In this document: positions 16,926 through 25,430 of the stretch, in pieces
How the letters are laid out: the number at the start of each line of letters is the position of its first letter
Position numbering within the stretch: the stretch's first letter is position 1
NCBI RefSeq assembly: GCF_009865215.1
Contig: NZ_WWJX01000911.1
Span: forward strand, 1-33,542
Direction of reading: 5' to 3'
From: Streptomyces sp. SID3343
GTDB taxonomy: Bacteria > Actinomycetota > Actinomycetes > Streptomycetales > Streptomycetaceae
DNA: 33,542 nt
Made by a program: the position numbers and the translations under genes
The notes under the pieces: generated by a model
Seen by the model: the letters and a program-made list of their open reading frames with translations, nothing else
Database searches by the model: none
What the model was told of the DNA's origin: nothing

Positions 16926-16947
16926 TAGTCGTTGTACCGGAGCCGAA

Positions 16948-16988
16948 AAGCGGGACTCGCAGCCGGTTCAAGGCTGCGGGTCCCGCTT
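16948..16988. terminator. Terminator between gltX and gene A
   Basis: A 17-bp stem (16948-16964 with 16972-16988, one mismatch) and 7-base loop GGTTCAA. AA/TT ends on the stem suit termination on both strands, for gltX and the convergent gene A. Confidence 0.85.
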
Positions 16989-17000
16989 GTATGACGAAGG

Positions 17001-17045
17001 GTCACCGGGTCGGCCGGGTCAACCGGGTCGGCCGGGTCGGCCGGG
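17001..17045. repeat. Five tandem 9-bp repeats at the 3' end of gene A
   Basis: Units GTCACCGGG, TCGGCCGGG, TCAACCGGG, TCGGCCGGG, TCGGCCGGG run directly into the TCA (TGA on the minus strand) stop of gene A. The variable two bases (AC/GG/AA) show the array is not freshly duplicated. Confidence 0.85.
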
Positions 17046-18650
17046 TCAACTGATGGAGAGGGTCAGCGTCCCGGTATAGGTGCCGGCCTTCTGGTAGGCC
17101 GGGATCGCCAGCGATACACCCGCGTCGGCCGCGAAGGTGCCCGCGGTGGTGCCGCCGGCCGGGGCGTTGGCCATGGTGGCCAGGGTCGCGCCGGTGCCGA
17201 TCGGGCCGGGGCTGCCGGGAGTGGGCACGCCGACCGAGGCTTCGTCGGCCTTCTTGACCGCCGGGGTCCAGGTCAGCCGGTCGGCGGGGATCCGGCCGCC
17301 CTCGGCCGAGGTGAAGTCGCCGACCGAGCCGGTCAGGCTCCAACCCTCGCCCGCGATGCGGGAGTCCTTGACGGTGACCGTGTTGATGTCGCCGGTCGCC
17401 GCCTGCGCCTTGCCGTCGACGGTAACGCCGGACAGGTGCACGCCGGACTGTTGCTGACCGATGGTCAGGCCGCCTTCGGTGATCTTGCCGGTGACCGTCT
17501 GGGTCAGTTCCCTCCCGGGGACGGTGAACCGGAACGGAGACTTCGCATTGATGGTCATGTCGGTCACGTAGGCCCCGACGGACACCGTGTTCGGGTCCTG
17601 GATCGTCAGGTCCTTGGTGAAGGTGCCGTCGGCCGCCGTCTCCGCGTAGTCCGTGTCCAGTGACGCGCCGGCCGCGTCGTATCCCGTGACGAAGGCATAG
17701 CCCAAGGGGGCGTAGCCCGAGCCGGTGACGGTGACGACGGTGCCGGCCGGACCGTGGTCCGGGGTGATGTGGACCCGCATGCCGACGGCACTCACCCTGA
17801 CCACACCGCTGAGGGCCTCGACGCCGCTCGCCTTGACCCTGATCGTATAGTCACCGTCGGTGACGATCGGTGAGACGGTGACGTTGCCCGCGAGCTTGCC
17901 GTCGGCGACGGTGAGGGTGTTCGCCGAGATCTTCGCGGGGTCGCAGGCGGTGCCGTCGGCGGCGCACAACTCCGGCTGGAGGCCGCCGGTGGACCAGTTG
18001 TCGCCGGCCAGGGTGACCAGGCCGCCGGCGTCGACCTCGCTCGGGCTCGCGGTCAGGGTCGGGGCTTCGGTGCCTTGGCCTTCGACCTCGAGGGTGCGAG
18101 AAACGGCCGGGAGGCCGACGGGTTGGCAGGCGGTGGTGATGTCGTCGCCGAGGCCGGCGTCGACGTAGGTCGTGTACTTGCCGGGGGTGAGGTCCACGCT
18201 GCCGGGCCGGGTCAGGGTGACTTCGCCCTTCATGTCGGTGAGTTGGAGCTCTTCGCCCTGGGCGGCGGCGGGATTCTTGCGTTCGCCCTCGACCGGGACG
18301 CTGCCCGTTTGGGCACCGGACAGGAGGACTTCGCCCCTGGGCAGCGCCTTGTCCTCACCGACTCCCTGGATGGCGTCGGCGGGGATCTTGCTGCGCTTGA
18401 CCCAGTGCCACGTCACCGAGACCTTGTCGCCGACTGCGTAGGTCGGCTTCTCGGGAGTGACCTGGATGTCCATCTGCACGTCGGCGGGGTCGAGCCACTG
18501 CTGAAGGACCGCCAGGTAGCACTTCGAGGAGTAGTCGACCGGGGCAGCCCGAGCGGCTGGTGCGAACGCGACGAGGCCGGTTGTACCGACCATCGCGGCG
18601 ACGCCGGCCGCGGCGACGAGTTTGCTTGGGCTTCTTCGTACTCGGAACAC
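17046..18650 (-). CDS. Gene A: secreted modular surface protein with WxL-like C-terminal domain
   Basis: The 534-residue protein has a signal peptide 1-35 (cleavage after APAARA) and an N-terminal type-1 domain about 36-185 starting VDYSSKCY, with Cys44 and Cys175 likely paired. An Ig-like domain about 195-288 carries the loop C-A-A-D-G-T-A-C (Cys229, Cys236), and an IPT/TIG-like domain begins at ITPDHGPAGTVVTVTG (about 295-376). The C-terminal domain contains V-K-D-S-R...G-W-S-L-T-G (Trp437) and ends YTGTLTLSIS. This is the layout of WxL wall-binding domains in Firmicutes; wall attachment is therefore an inference. GTG 18650 follows CAAGGAGAA. It is a close paralogue of gene B. Confidence 0.88.
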   Translation of the reverse strand: MFRVRRSPSKLVAAAGVAAMVGTTGLVAFAPAARAAPVDYSSKCYLAVLQQWLDPADVQMDIQVTPEKPTYAVGDKVSVTWHWVKRSKIPADAIQGVGEDKALPRGEVLLSGAQTGSVPVEGERKNPAAAQGEELQLTDMKGEVTLTRPGSVDLTPGKYTTYVDAGLGDDITTACQPVGLPAVSRTLEVEGQGTEAPTLTASPSEVDAGGLVTLAGDNWSTGGLQPELCAADGTACDPAKISANTLTVADGKLAGNVTVSPIVTDGDYTIRVKASGVEALSGVVRVSAVGMRVHITPDHGPAGTVVTVTGSGYAPLGYAFVTGYDAAGASLDTDYAETAADGTFTKDLTIQDPNTVSVGAYVTDMTINAKSPFRFTVPGRELTQTVTGKITEGGLTIGQQQSGVHLSGVTVDGKAQAATGDINTVTVKDSRIAGEGWSLTGSVGDFTSAEGGRIPADRLTWTPAVKKADEASVGVPTPGSPGPIGTGATLATMANAPAGGTTAGTFAADAGVSLAIPAYQKAGTYTGTLTLSIS

Positions 18651-18704
18651 AGTTCTCCTTGCGTGGTGGAGAGGTACCGGCGGTCTGCGTGCCGGACAAC
18701 GCTC

Positions 18705-18736
18705 TGTGGCCCGTCGGCGGTCGTCGCGAGGCCACA
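18705..18736. terminator. Possible hairpin between genes B and A
   Basis: TGTGGCC (18705-18711) / GGCCACA (18730-18736), extended by one more pair to 8 bp. It sits in the 124-bp gap downstream of B and upstream of A. It is weaker than the other hairpins of the cluster. Confidence 0.35.
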
Positions 18737-18761
18737 GTGTCGATGCGTTGCCGGGCGTCGG

Positions 18762-18794
18762 CTGATGGAGAGCGTCAACTGATGGAGAGCGTCA
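18762..18794. repeat. 17-bp tandem duplication over the 3' end of gene B
   Basis: The 16-bp string CTGATGGAGAGCGTCA occurs at 18762-18777 and again at 18779-18794, one base apart. The right copy encodes the last residues of gene B and the left copy overlaps its stop and downstream DNA. It looks like a recent slippage or a recombination scar. Confidence 0.85.
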
Positions 18795-20379
18795 GCGTGG
18801 CGCTGTAGGTGCCGATCTGCTGGTACGCCGGGACGGCGAGGGACAGGTCGGCGTCGGCGGTGAAGGTGCCGCCGGTGCCGGTGGCCGCGGGCGGTGCGGA
18901 GGCCAGCGTGGCGCCCGTGCCGATCGGGCCGGTGGAGCCGGCGACGGCGGTGCTCGGGGAGCCTTCGCCGTTGGTGATCCTCGGGGTCCAGGTGAACTTG
19001 TCGCCGGTGATCTTGCCGCCGTTGCCGTTGGTGAAGTCCGAGACCGAGCCGGTCAGGGTCCAGCCGGTGGCGCCGCCGCGGTAGTCCTTGACGGTGACGG
19101 GGTTCAGCGCGCCGGTCATGTTCTGCGCCTGACCGTTGACGGTGATGTCGGTCAGCTTGATGCCCGCGGCTTCCTGGGCGATGGTCAGCGTGCCGGGCAG
19201 GACGCCGCCGGTGACGGTCTGCTCCAGGTCGCGGCCGGGGATGGTCACGCGGAAGGGCTTCTGTACGGCGGTGGATTCGTCCGTGCCCGCGATCACCTTG
19301 ATCGCGGTGACGGAGTCCTTGCTCACGACGAGGTCGGGGATGGTGAGGGAGCCGTCGGCCCCGGCCTGGCCGTAGGCGGAGACCTCGTCGTCCTGGAAGT
19401 CACCGGCCATGCCGTACGCCGACACCCAGGCGCCCGGAGCCCAACCCGTACCCGTGACGGTGACGGTGGTACCGACCGGGCCGTGGTCGGGGCTGAGCGA
19501 AGCCGTGCGCACTGACGCGTCGACCTTGACCACACCGCTGAGGGCTTCGCTGCCGCCGTTCCTGACCTTCACCTTGTAGTCGCCGGTGGGGACGGTGAGC
19601 GCGACGGTGACGTTGCCCGAGAGCTTGCCGTCGGCGACGGCAAGGGTGTTCGCCGAGATCTCGGCGGGATCACACGCGGTGCCGTCGGCGGCACACAGCT
19701 CCGGCTGGAGAGAGGCGGTGGACCAGTTGTCGCCGGTGAGGGCGATGGTCCCGCCGGCGCTGACCTCGCCGGGGGTCGCGGTCAGGGTCGGAGCCTGGGT
19801 GCCCTGGCCTTCGACCTTGAGTGTGCGGGAGACCGCCGGGGGGTTGACGGGCGCACAGGCCGTCGTGACGTCGCTGCCGACGCCGGCGTCCACGTAGGTG
19901 GTGTACTTGCCGGGAGTCAGATCCAGGCTGCCCGGCTGGGTCAGCGTGATCTCTCCCTTCATGTCGGTGAGCTTGAGTTCTTCGCCCTGGGCGGCGGCAG
20001 GGTTCTTTCGCTCGCCCTCGATCGGGACACTGCCGGTCTGTGCGCCGGACAGCAGGACTTCGCCTCTCGGCAGCGCCTTGTCCTCGCCGACTCCCTGGAT
20101 GGCGTCGGCGGGAACCTTGCTCCGCTTGACCCAGTGCCAGGTCACCGAGACCTTGTCGCCGACCGAGTAGGTGGGCTTCTCGGGACTGACCTGGATGTCC
20201 ATTTGTACGTCGGCGGGGTCGAGCCACTGGTCGAGGAGCTCCAGGTAGCACTTCGACGAGTAGTCGACGGGGTCGGCCTGCGCGGACGGCGCGAACGCGG
20301 CGAGGCCGGTTGTACCGACCATCGCGAGGACGCCGGCCGCGGCGAGGACTTTGCGCGGGCTTCTTCGTGCTCGGGACAC
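18775..20379 (-). CDS. Gene B: secreted modular surface protein with WxL-like C-terminal domain, paralogue of A
   Basis: The 534-residue product has the same length and order as gene A: signal peptide 1-35 (APSAQA), type-1 N-terminal domain with Cys44, Ig-like domain with C-A-A-D-G-T-A-C, TIG-like domain (LSPDHGPVGTTVTVTG) and WxL-like domain (D-Y-R-G-G-A-T-G-W-T-L-T-G, Trp440) ending YSATLTLSIS. The N-terminal 150 residues are nearly identical to A, while the TIG part is clearly diverged. I chose GTG 20379 because AAGGAG precedes it and the signal peptide then fits; an in-frame ATG at 20430 is less likely. No TTGACT promoter is visible upstream. Confidence 0.88.
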   Translation of the reverse strand: MSRARRSPRKVLAAAGVLAMVGTTGLAAFAPSAQADPVDYSSKCYLELLDQWLDPADVQMDIQVSPEKPTYSVGDKVSVTWHWVKRSKVPADAIQGVGEDKALPRGEVLLSGAQTGSVPIEGERKNPAAAQGEELKLTDMKGEITLTQPGSLDLTPGKYTTYVDAGVGSDVTTACAPVNPPAVSRTLKVEGQGTQAPTLTATPGEVSAGGTIALTGDNWSTASLQPELCAADGTACDPAEISANTLAVADGKLSGNVTVALTVPTGDYKVKVRNGGSEALSGVVKVDASVRTASLSPDHGPVGTTVTVTGTGWAPGAWVSAYGMAGDFQDDEVSAYGQAGADGSLTIPDLVVSKDSVTAIKVIAGTDESTAVQKPFRVTIPGRDLEQTVTGGVLPGTLTIAQEAAGIKLTDITVNGQAQNMTGALNPVTVKDYRGGATGWTLTGSVSDFTNGNGGKITGDKFTWTPRITNGEGSPSTAVAGSTGPIGTGATLASAPPAATGTGGTFTADADLSLAVPAYQQIGTYSATLTLSIS

Positions 20380-20510
20380 AATTCTCCTTGCGCGGTGGGG
20401 ATTTGTGGGAGCTCCGAGTGAACGTGTCATGGGTCGTCGGTGCCGTCGGTGCCGTCGACGTGGTCCGGTCCGGTCGGGGTCCGCTCGGTGGTGCCGCAGA
20501 AACGGAAAGC

Positions 20511-20544
20511 GGGACCCATCGGCCCGAACAGGCCGATGGGTCCC
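20511..20544 (-). terminator. Terminator of gene C
   Basis: Perfect 14-bp stem GGGACCCATCGGCC (20511-20524) / 20531-20544, loop of 6. On the minus strand it is followed by a pyrimidine-rich tail GCTTTCCGTTTC. It lies 60 bp after the stop of gene C. Confidence 0.88.
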
Positions 20545-20604
20545 GAATTTCGATCTTCTCGGCGGGTCTCGCCTAGTGCGTGTCCCGCCGCGAAGTGCCT
20601 ACCG

Positions 20605-22305
20605 CTACGGGGTCACCGTGAACGGCGCGGAGGCGAGCTTGCTCGGCGAGAACGTCTCCGACGCCACGACCGCGACGGTGCGCGAGTCGTTGATCTGCAT
20701 CACGGTGCACCAGTTGCCGGGCCAGTCGGCGGCGGCGTAGCTGATGTCGTTCGTGGCCTTGCCCTGAGCGTCGACACCGACGAGCTTGATCCACGCGAGG
20801 ATGCCGTAGTTGTGGCCGCTGACGGTCACCCACGTGCCGGTCGGGCCGGACGACTTGTTGAGTTCGATCCAGCGCTTCTGGACCGTGACGGCGGCGGCGG
20901 CGGTGTTCGACCCGTCGGTCACCGAGACCTTGTAGGAGCCCTCTCCGACGTTGCCCGCGATGGTGACGCCACCGGTGAGCGCACCGGTCGGCGAGACGGC
21001 GAGGGTCGAGGCCGAGATCTTGTTCGTGGCGCAGCCCGTGCCGTCGGCGGCGCACAGCGACGCGGTCAGCGTGCTGCCCGGGGCCCAGTTCGCGCCGGTG
21101 AGGGCGACGGTGCCGCCCGCGTGGGTGGTGGACGCCGCGGCGGCCAGGGTCGGCGGGTCGTTGGCGATGGTGAAGGCCACCGTGGTGCCGTTGTTGGCGT
21201 TGCTGCCTTCCATCGCACGGATGGACGCCGTCAGCGGTTCGGTGATGGTGAACGATCCGGTCCACACGCCTTCCGGCGACGAACGCGGGCCGGTGACGTA
21301 GTTACCGACGTTGGCACCGGACGCGTCCAGCGCCTGAAGGGTGATGGACCGGTTGGCGTTGTAGTTCTTGCCGGAGAGGTTCACCGTCGTGCCGACCGGG
21401 CCGCGGTTCGGGCCGGCGGTGAGCTCTCGCGGACCGGCCGGGACGTACGCCTGAACGGTGACAGGAGAGGTGGCCTCGGCGGTCGCCGTGGACACCTTCG
21501 CGACGTAGCTGCCGTTCGGGATGCCCGAGGCGGCCAGGGTCGCGGTGCCGGTCAGCACACCCTGCGCAGACACGGCGAGCGTGCTCGCGGTGAAGCGCGT
21601 GGTGAGGCAGTTGCCGCCGTTGGCGTCGCACAGGGACGGCGTCGCGGTGGCGTTCGCGGCGAAGCCCAGACCCGAGAACGCGACCGTCGTGCCCGGGCGG
21701 AGGGTGCCGGTGGGGGCGGTCAGCGTCGGCTGCCCGCTGCCCGGACCCTGCACGTTGACCGAGGAGACGACGCCGCCGCCGGCGGTCACGTCGCAGTTGG
21801 TGGTGTGGCTGCCGAAGTAGTCCGTCACGGTCGACGTACGCAGCGGCGTGAAGTTGATGGCGCCCTGTCCGGTGGCCGGGAGGAAGAAGTCACCCTCGTA
21901 CTGCGGGATCGGCACGGGCTGCCCGCTGGTCAGGTTGACCTTGAACGTCGGGCCCTGAACGGTGACGACACCGGTCGCGGCGCCGCTCATGGTGAGCTGC
22001 AGGCTCGGCGTGACCGACACGTTGGACGCGCCGATCGTGCTGTTGGCCGGGCCGGCGCCGGTCTTGACGACCGCGTGCACCGGGGTGCCCGGGGCGGCGT
22101 TGGCGGGCGTGAGGGTGACGGTCATGTCCATCGGACCGGTCGCCTCGCCCTGGCCGGCCGGCAGCACGCAGTGCACGGTCGGCGTGACGGTGCCGGCGTA
22201 GGCGGACGGTGCCAGGGCGGTGAGGCCGACTCCGGCCAGCATGATCACCGAACCGGCCATCGTGGCGGATACGCGCCTGGTAAGCAGTCTTCGGGTGGAG
22301 GTCAC
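20605..22305 (-). CDS. Gene C: secreted Ig/TIG repeat protein lacking the WxL-like domain
   Basis: The 566-residue protein has a signal peptide 1-37 (APSAYA) and a type-2 N-terminal domain beginning GTVTPTVHC (Cys46), shared with genes D and G. Two Ig-like plus TIG-like pairs follow. The first Ig has LCDANGGNC and its TIG has GPNRGPVGTTVNLSGKNY; the second Ig has LCAADGTGC and is followed by a diverged TIG (SSGPTGTWVTVSGHNYGILAW). The protein ends there (SAPFTVTP), with no G-W-x-L domain, so anchoring, if any, must differ or depend on a partner. GTG 22305 is preceded by AAGGAG. A TTGACT/operator promoter lies about 190 bp upstream. Confidence 0.85.
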   Translation of the reverse strand: MTSTRRLLTRRVSATMAGSVIMLAGVGLTALAPSAYAGTVTPTVHCVLPAGQGEATGPMDMTVTLTPANAAPGTPVHAVVKTGAGPANSTIGASNVSVTPSLQLTMSGAATGVVTVQGPTFKVNLTSGQPVPIPQYEGDFFLPATGQGAINFTPLRTSTVTDYFGSHTTNCDVTAGGGVVSSVNVQGPGSGQPTLTAPTGTLRPGTTVAFSGLGFAANATATPSLCDANGGNCLTTRFTASTLAVSAQGVLTGTATLAASGIPNGSYVAKVSTATAEATSPVTVQAYVPAGPRELTAGPNRGPVGTTVNLSGKNYNANRSITLQALDASGANVGNYVTGPRSSPEGVWTGSFTITEPLTASIRAMEGSNANNGTTVAFTIANDPPTLAAAASTTHAGGTVALTGANWAPGSTLTASLCAADGTGCATNKISASTLAVSPTGALTGGVTIAGNVGEGSYKVSVTDGSNTAAAAVTVQKRWIELNKSSGPTGTWVTVSGHNYGILAWIKLVGVDAQGKATNDISYAAADWPGNWCTVMQINDSRTVAVVASETFSPSKLASAPFTVTP

Positions 22306-22468
22306 CGGACTCCTTCGGGGTCTGGGCGCTCTGCCGCTCGCGCGGCCCGGCACCGGGGGGAGAACCGTCGGCAGGGACCGCAGGCCGTGGAGCGGAGCCG
22401 GACGGTACGGGTGACCCCGCGCCACGATCCTCACGAGGAGAATCCCGGCGCGCGAGTCCTGACGACGG

Positions 22469-22526
22469 AAAAACGTGTTCCATTGATAGCGCGCAACATT
22501 CACCCGGGAATACCTTCGGAAGTCAA
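22469..22526 (-). promoter_or_regulatory. Promoter and operator-like palindrome of gene C
   Basis: On the minus strand: TTGACT (22526-22521), 17 bp, GTGAAT (22503-22498), 15 bp, then TGGAACACGTTTTT (22482-22469), matching the left half of a TGGAAC-N2-GTTCCA palindrome. The same plan occurs upstream of G, H and I. Confidence 0.7.
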
Positions 22527-22591
22527 GAGAAAACATGAACGACTGTTTGCTCGGTATGCCGGGTGATCTTCGTCGGATAGAAAAAGAGAAA

Positions 22592-22650
22592 GGCCCCCGT
22601 CGCACCACTGCACCTCCATGGCGGAAATGCACGCGGTGCGATCGGGGTCC
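22592..22650 (-). terminator. Terminator of gene D
   Basis: GC-rich arms 22592-22606 and 22635-22650 (GGTGCGATCGGGGTCC) pair with few mismatches. On the minus strand the hairpin is followed by the T-rich TTTCTCTTTTTC (22591-22580). It lies 56 bp after the stop of gene D. Confidence 0.85.
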
Positions 22651-22705
22651 TTTCCCGTCGAACCGGAAACAATGCGTTGCAATTGTCGGTGTTGCCGATT
22701 CGCCG

Positions 22706-24304
22706 TCAGCTCAGGGAGAGCGTGAGCGATCCGGTGTACGTGCCGGGCTTGGCATAGGCGGGAACCCTGACCGCGATCGCCGCGTCCGCGGTGAACTTGC
22801 CACCGGTCACGCCCGACGCGGCCGAGTTCTGCGAGCACAGCTGCGCCGCCGAGGCGAGCGAACCCGCCGAGCCGGACACCACTGCGGACGGGCTGCCCTC
22901 GGCCGCCGCGCACGCGGGCGTCCAGGACACGTTCCCGGCCGGAATCGAGGCCGACGCGTCGGCCAGCTTCAGGTCGGTGACCGCGCCGGTCAACGACCAA
23001 CCGAGGTTGCCGCTACGGGCGTCCACGACCGTGACCTGGTTCAGCGCACCGGACATGGTCTGCTCGGTGCCGTTCAGCGTCACCGAACCCAGGTCGATGC
23101 CCGCGCCGGCCTGCGACATCGCCAGCGAACCCGGGAGAACCGATCCCGAGACGGTCTGGACGAGGTCGTCGTTCACGGTGAACGGGACGGTGGTCCCGTT
23201 GGTGGCGTTCGAACCCTCCATCGCGAGGATGCTCGCGGTTCTCGGATCGGTGACCGTGAAGGTCCCGGTCCACTCGCCGCCCAGCGACGAACGCGGGCCG
23301 GTGACGTAGTTGCCGACGTTGGTGCCGGTCGCGTCCAGCGCCTGGAGGGTGATGACGCGGTTGGCCTTGTAGTTCTTGCCGGTGAGCGTGACCGTGGTGC
23401 CGACCGGACCCTTGTTGGGGGTGGCGGTCAACTCGCGCGGACCGGTGGGCACGAACGCCTTGACCGTCAGCGGGGTCGAGGCCTCCTTGGCGCCGTCGGT
23501 GACCTTGATCTGGTAGCTACCGTCGGCCACACCACTGGCCGCGAGCGCGGCATCACCGGAGAGCTTGCCACCGGCGTCGATGGCCAGGCCGGGGGCGGTG
23601 AGCTTGGCGCCCGAACAGGCACCGCCCTGCGCGTCGCACAGCGAGATCGACGGCGTTGCGCTCGGCGTCCAGTTGGCTCCGGTCAGCGCGAACGTCGAAC
23701 CCGGGTAGACCGACCCGGTGGGTCCGACGACGGTGGCCGGGCCTCCGGTCGAGGCTCCTGCGGTCACGTCGGCGACCACCTTGTCGGCACCGGCCGTCAC
23801 TTCGCACGGAGTTTCCAGGCCACCGAGGATCTCGGTGAGCGTTCGGGTCCGGGCGATCGTGAACTCGATCTTCCCGTCGGCGTTCGCCGGCACGAAGAAC
23901 TCGCCCTCGTACGGGTCGATCGGAACGGGCTGACCGTTCCTGATGTCGACCTGGCGGGACGGGCCGGTCACCGTCACCGCGCCGGTGGCCCCACCGTGCA
24001 TCACCAGGTCGATCATCGGGGTGATGTTGATGTCGTCCAGGTCCTGCGTGCTGTTCGCGGGGCTGGGACCCAGGGTGACCTTGGCCTTGACCTTGCCGCC
24101 GGCCTCGACCTGGGCGGGCGAAAGGTCGACGGTGATGTCCTGCGGGCCCTCGAACTCCCCCTGACCGGCGGGCAGGGTGCACTTCACTGTCACGGTTACG
24201 GTGCCTGCCTGCGCCGCGGGGGCCAGCACGATGCCCGCCCCCACCGCAATGGCGGCTCCGGCCAACGCCGCTGAGGCGCGCCGGGGAATCATTCGTTGCA
24301 ACAC
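22706..24304 (-). CDS. Gene D: secreted modular surface protein with Cys-containing WxL-like domain
   Basis: The 532-residue protein has a signal peptide 1-33 (APAAQA) and a type-2 N-terminal domain (GTVTVTVKC, Cys42) as in C and G. It continues with an Ig-like domain with LCDAQGGAC and a TIG-like domain close to that of C (PNKGPVGTTVTLTGKNYKANR, NVGNYVTGPRSS). The C-terminal WxL-like domain has V-V-D-A-R-S-G-N-L-G-W-S-L-T-G (Trp436), a Cys pair absent from A, B and I (SWTPAC, QLCSQ), and ends YTGSLTLSLS. GTG 24304 follows GAAGGAG at a 10-base spacing; ATG 12 bases later is an alternative. D looks like gene C with the second Ig/TIG pair replaced by a WxL-like domain. Confidence 0.88.
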   Translation of the reverse strand: MLQRMIPRRASAALAGAAIAVGAGIVLAPAAQAGTVTVTVKCTLPAGQGEFEGPQDITVDLSPAQVEAGGKVKAKVTLGPSPANSTQDLDDINITPMIDLVMHGGATGAVTVTGPSRQVDIRNGQPVPIDPYEGEFFVPANADGKIEFTIARTRTLTEILGGLETPCEVTAGADKVVADVTAGASTGGPATVVGPTGSVYPGSTFALTGANWTPSATPSISLCDAQGGACSGAKLTAPGLAIDAGGKLSGDAALAASGVADGSYQIKVTDGAKEASTPLTVKAFVPTGPRELTATPNKGPVGTTVTLTGKNYKANRVITLQALDATGTNVGNYVTGPRSSLGGEWTGTFTVTDPRTASILAMEGSNATNGTTVPFTVNDDLVQTVSGSVLPGSLAMSQAGAGIDLGSVTLNGTEQTMSGALNQVTVVDARSGNLGWSLTGAVTDLKLADASASIPAGNVSWTPACAAAEGSPSAVVSGSAGSLASAAQLCSQNSAASGVTGGKFTADAAIAVRVPAYAKPGTYTGSLTLSLS

Positions 24305-24456
24305 CAGGACTGTGCTCCTTCAGTCGAGCGCGTCCCATACGAGCCATACGGGACCGGATGCATCGACTCCGCCCGCGGGACCACGACTTCGTGGAGCGAC
24401 CTCCGGCCTGGTGCACCGGGGCGGGGCGTGGGCGGAGATCCAATACTTCACCGCGG

Positions 24457-24485
24457 ACCCTGTCAGCGAGACTCACCGAAGTCAA
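24457..24485 (-). promoter_or_regulatory. Probable promoter of gene D
   Basis: Minus-strand TTGACT (24485-24480) and CAGGGT (24462-24457) with a 17-bp spacer. The -35 and its TTGACTTC context match the C, G and H promoters, but no TGGAAC-type palindrome follows. It lies about 150 bp from the start codon. Confidence 0.55.
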
Positions 24486-24510
24486 TACCGATATGAGGGC
24501 TTCGTAACAC

Positions 24511-24520
24511 GACACGTGTC
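24511..24520. promoter_or_regulatory. GACACGTGTC palindrome, copy 1 (D/E intergenic)
   Basis: Ten-base perfect palindrome inside a wider imperfect inverted repeat GTAACAC...GTGTCAC, about 25 bp upstream of the -35 of gene D. The divergent gene E starts 317 bp to the right. Copies recur at 26719 and 28414. Confidence 0.45.
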
Positions 24521-24602
24521 ACCTTCATTTGCCACTCGGAATGCATGATCACAAGTCTTCACGTGTCGTTTAAAGGGGGCTAAAAGATCTTGAAAATTCA
24601 CG

Positions 24603-24631
24603 TTGACTAATAGCGGAACCCCGGCTTCACT
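24603..24631 (+). promoter_or_regulatory. Probable promoter of gene E
   Basis: TTGACT at 24603-24608, 17-bp spacer, TTCACT at 24626-24631. The -35 and the spacing are the same as upstream of the large genes. It would give a leader of about 200 nt before ATG 24837. Confidence 0.5.
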
Positions 24632-24836
24632 GAGGTTCGCACCGAGGTCGGCATAAATGAGCGGGAACGCCGCTTTGAAACCGGTCATTGCGCATACGCA
24701 CCGAACGTGGGGCTCTTCGCGGCCCCTCGGCACCATGTTTGGCAGCTCCTCGATCTCACGTCACGCGGTGATCCGTGCCGCGTGGACTTCATGCACCAGC
24801 CATGCACAGTCACTCGCCGAGAGAGGTAACACCATC

Positions 24837-25289
24837 ATGTCCCGTACCAAGATCACCGCGTCCGCCGCCCTCGCCTCCGCCGCGCTCGTCATCGGCGGTA
24901 TCGCCCTCGCGGGTCCTGCCTCGGCGGCCCAGACCATGACCTACACGTGTAGTGGCGGCTATGGTCCCGCCACGGGTTCCGCCACCAAGACCGCCGGCAC
25001 CCTCACCATGACCACCAACGGCATCACCTTGCCTGTCGATGTGGCGGCCGACACCATCACCACGACGGTCAAGACCAACGCGGGCAACTTCTCCGGTACC
25101 AGGAACCCGGAGATGTACCAGGACGACACGACGATCATCCTGGGCCCGCTGGCCGGTCCGTCGGCCGCGACCACGCTCACCGGCTCGGGTGGCACGCCCA
25201 GCGCGACGAACTGGGACCTGCAGATCAACATCGCCGGCACCAACGTGTACTGCGTCGGCAACTCGGCCACCCGGATCGGCACCATGTAG
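24837..25289 (+). CDS. Gene E: small secreted single-domain protein, paralogue of F
   Basis: The 150-residue product has a signal peptide 1-30 (GPASA) and a Thr-rich beta-type mature domain with one Cys near each end (YTC, Cys38; VYC, Cys139), likely a disulphide. The central motif G-T-R-N-P-E-M-Y is shared with gene F. The domain resembles a free-standing version of the type-2 N-terminal domain of genes C, D and G (Cys at both edges, strand pattern), but this is a weak comparison by eye. The start ATG 24837 follows GAGAGG. An in-frame upstream ATG at 24735 begins MFGSSS, mirrored in gene F. Function unknown. Confidence 0.82.
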   Translation: MSRTKITASAALASAALVIGGIALAGPASAAQTMTYTCSGGYGPATGSATKTAGTLTMTTNGITLPVDVAADTITTTVKTNAGNFSGTRNPEMYQDDTTIILGPLAGPSAATTLTGSGGTPSATNWDLQINIAGTNVYCVGNSATRIGTM

Positions 25290-25340
25290 TCGTACGCCCC
25301 GCCGGTGACGGTCCCTTGTCGGCCGACCACCGGGTAGGTC

Positions 25341-25371
25341 GGGGACCGAGGCCATCGCGGCCTCGGTCCCC
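25341..25371 (+). terminator. Terminator of gene E
   Basis: Perfect 13-bp stem GGGGACCGAGGCC / GGCCTCGGTCCCC (25341-25353, 25359-25371), 5-base loop, 51 bp after the stop of gene E. No T-run follows. Confidence 0.8.
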
Positions 25372-25430
25372 GTAGGCGACCCAACCGCGCACCCGCACCG
25401 TATCCGCACCGCGAAAGGGGCACTTCCGCC

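Noticed and set aside
16941..16990. Possible tRNA because of the GGTTCAA loop
   Set aside because: It is one long hairpin with a 7-base loop between convergent genes; no anticodon arm or acceptor stem can be drawn.
20412..20424. Operator-like site in the leader of gene B (TGACACGTTCA)
   Set aside because: Only the ACACGTTC core matches, there is no TTGACT promoter at the right distance, and it lies close to the start codon. Not counted as a fifth member of the set.
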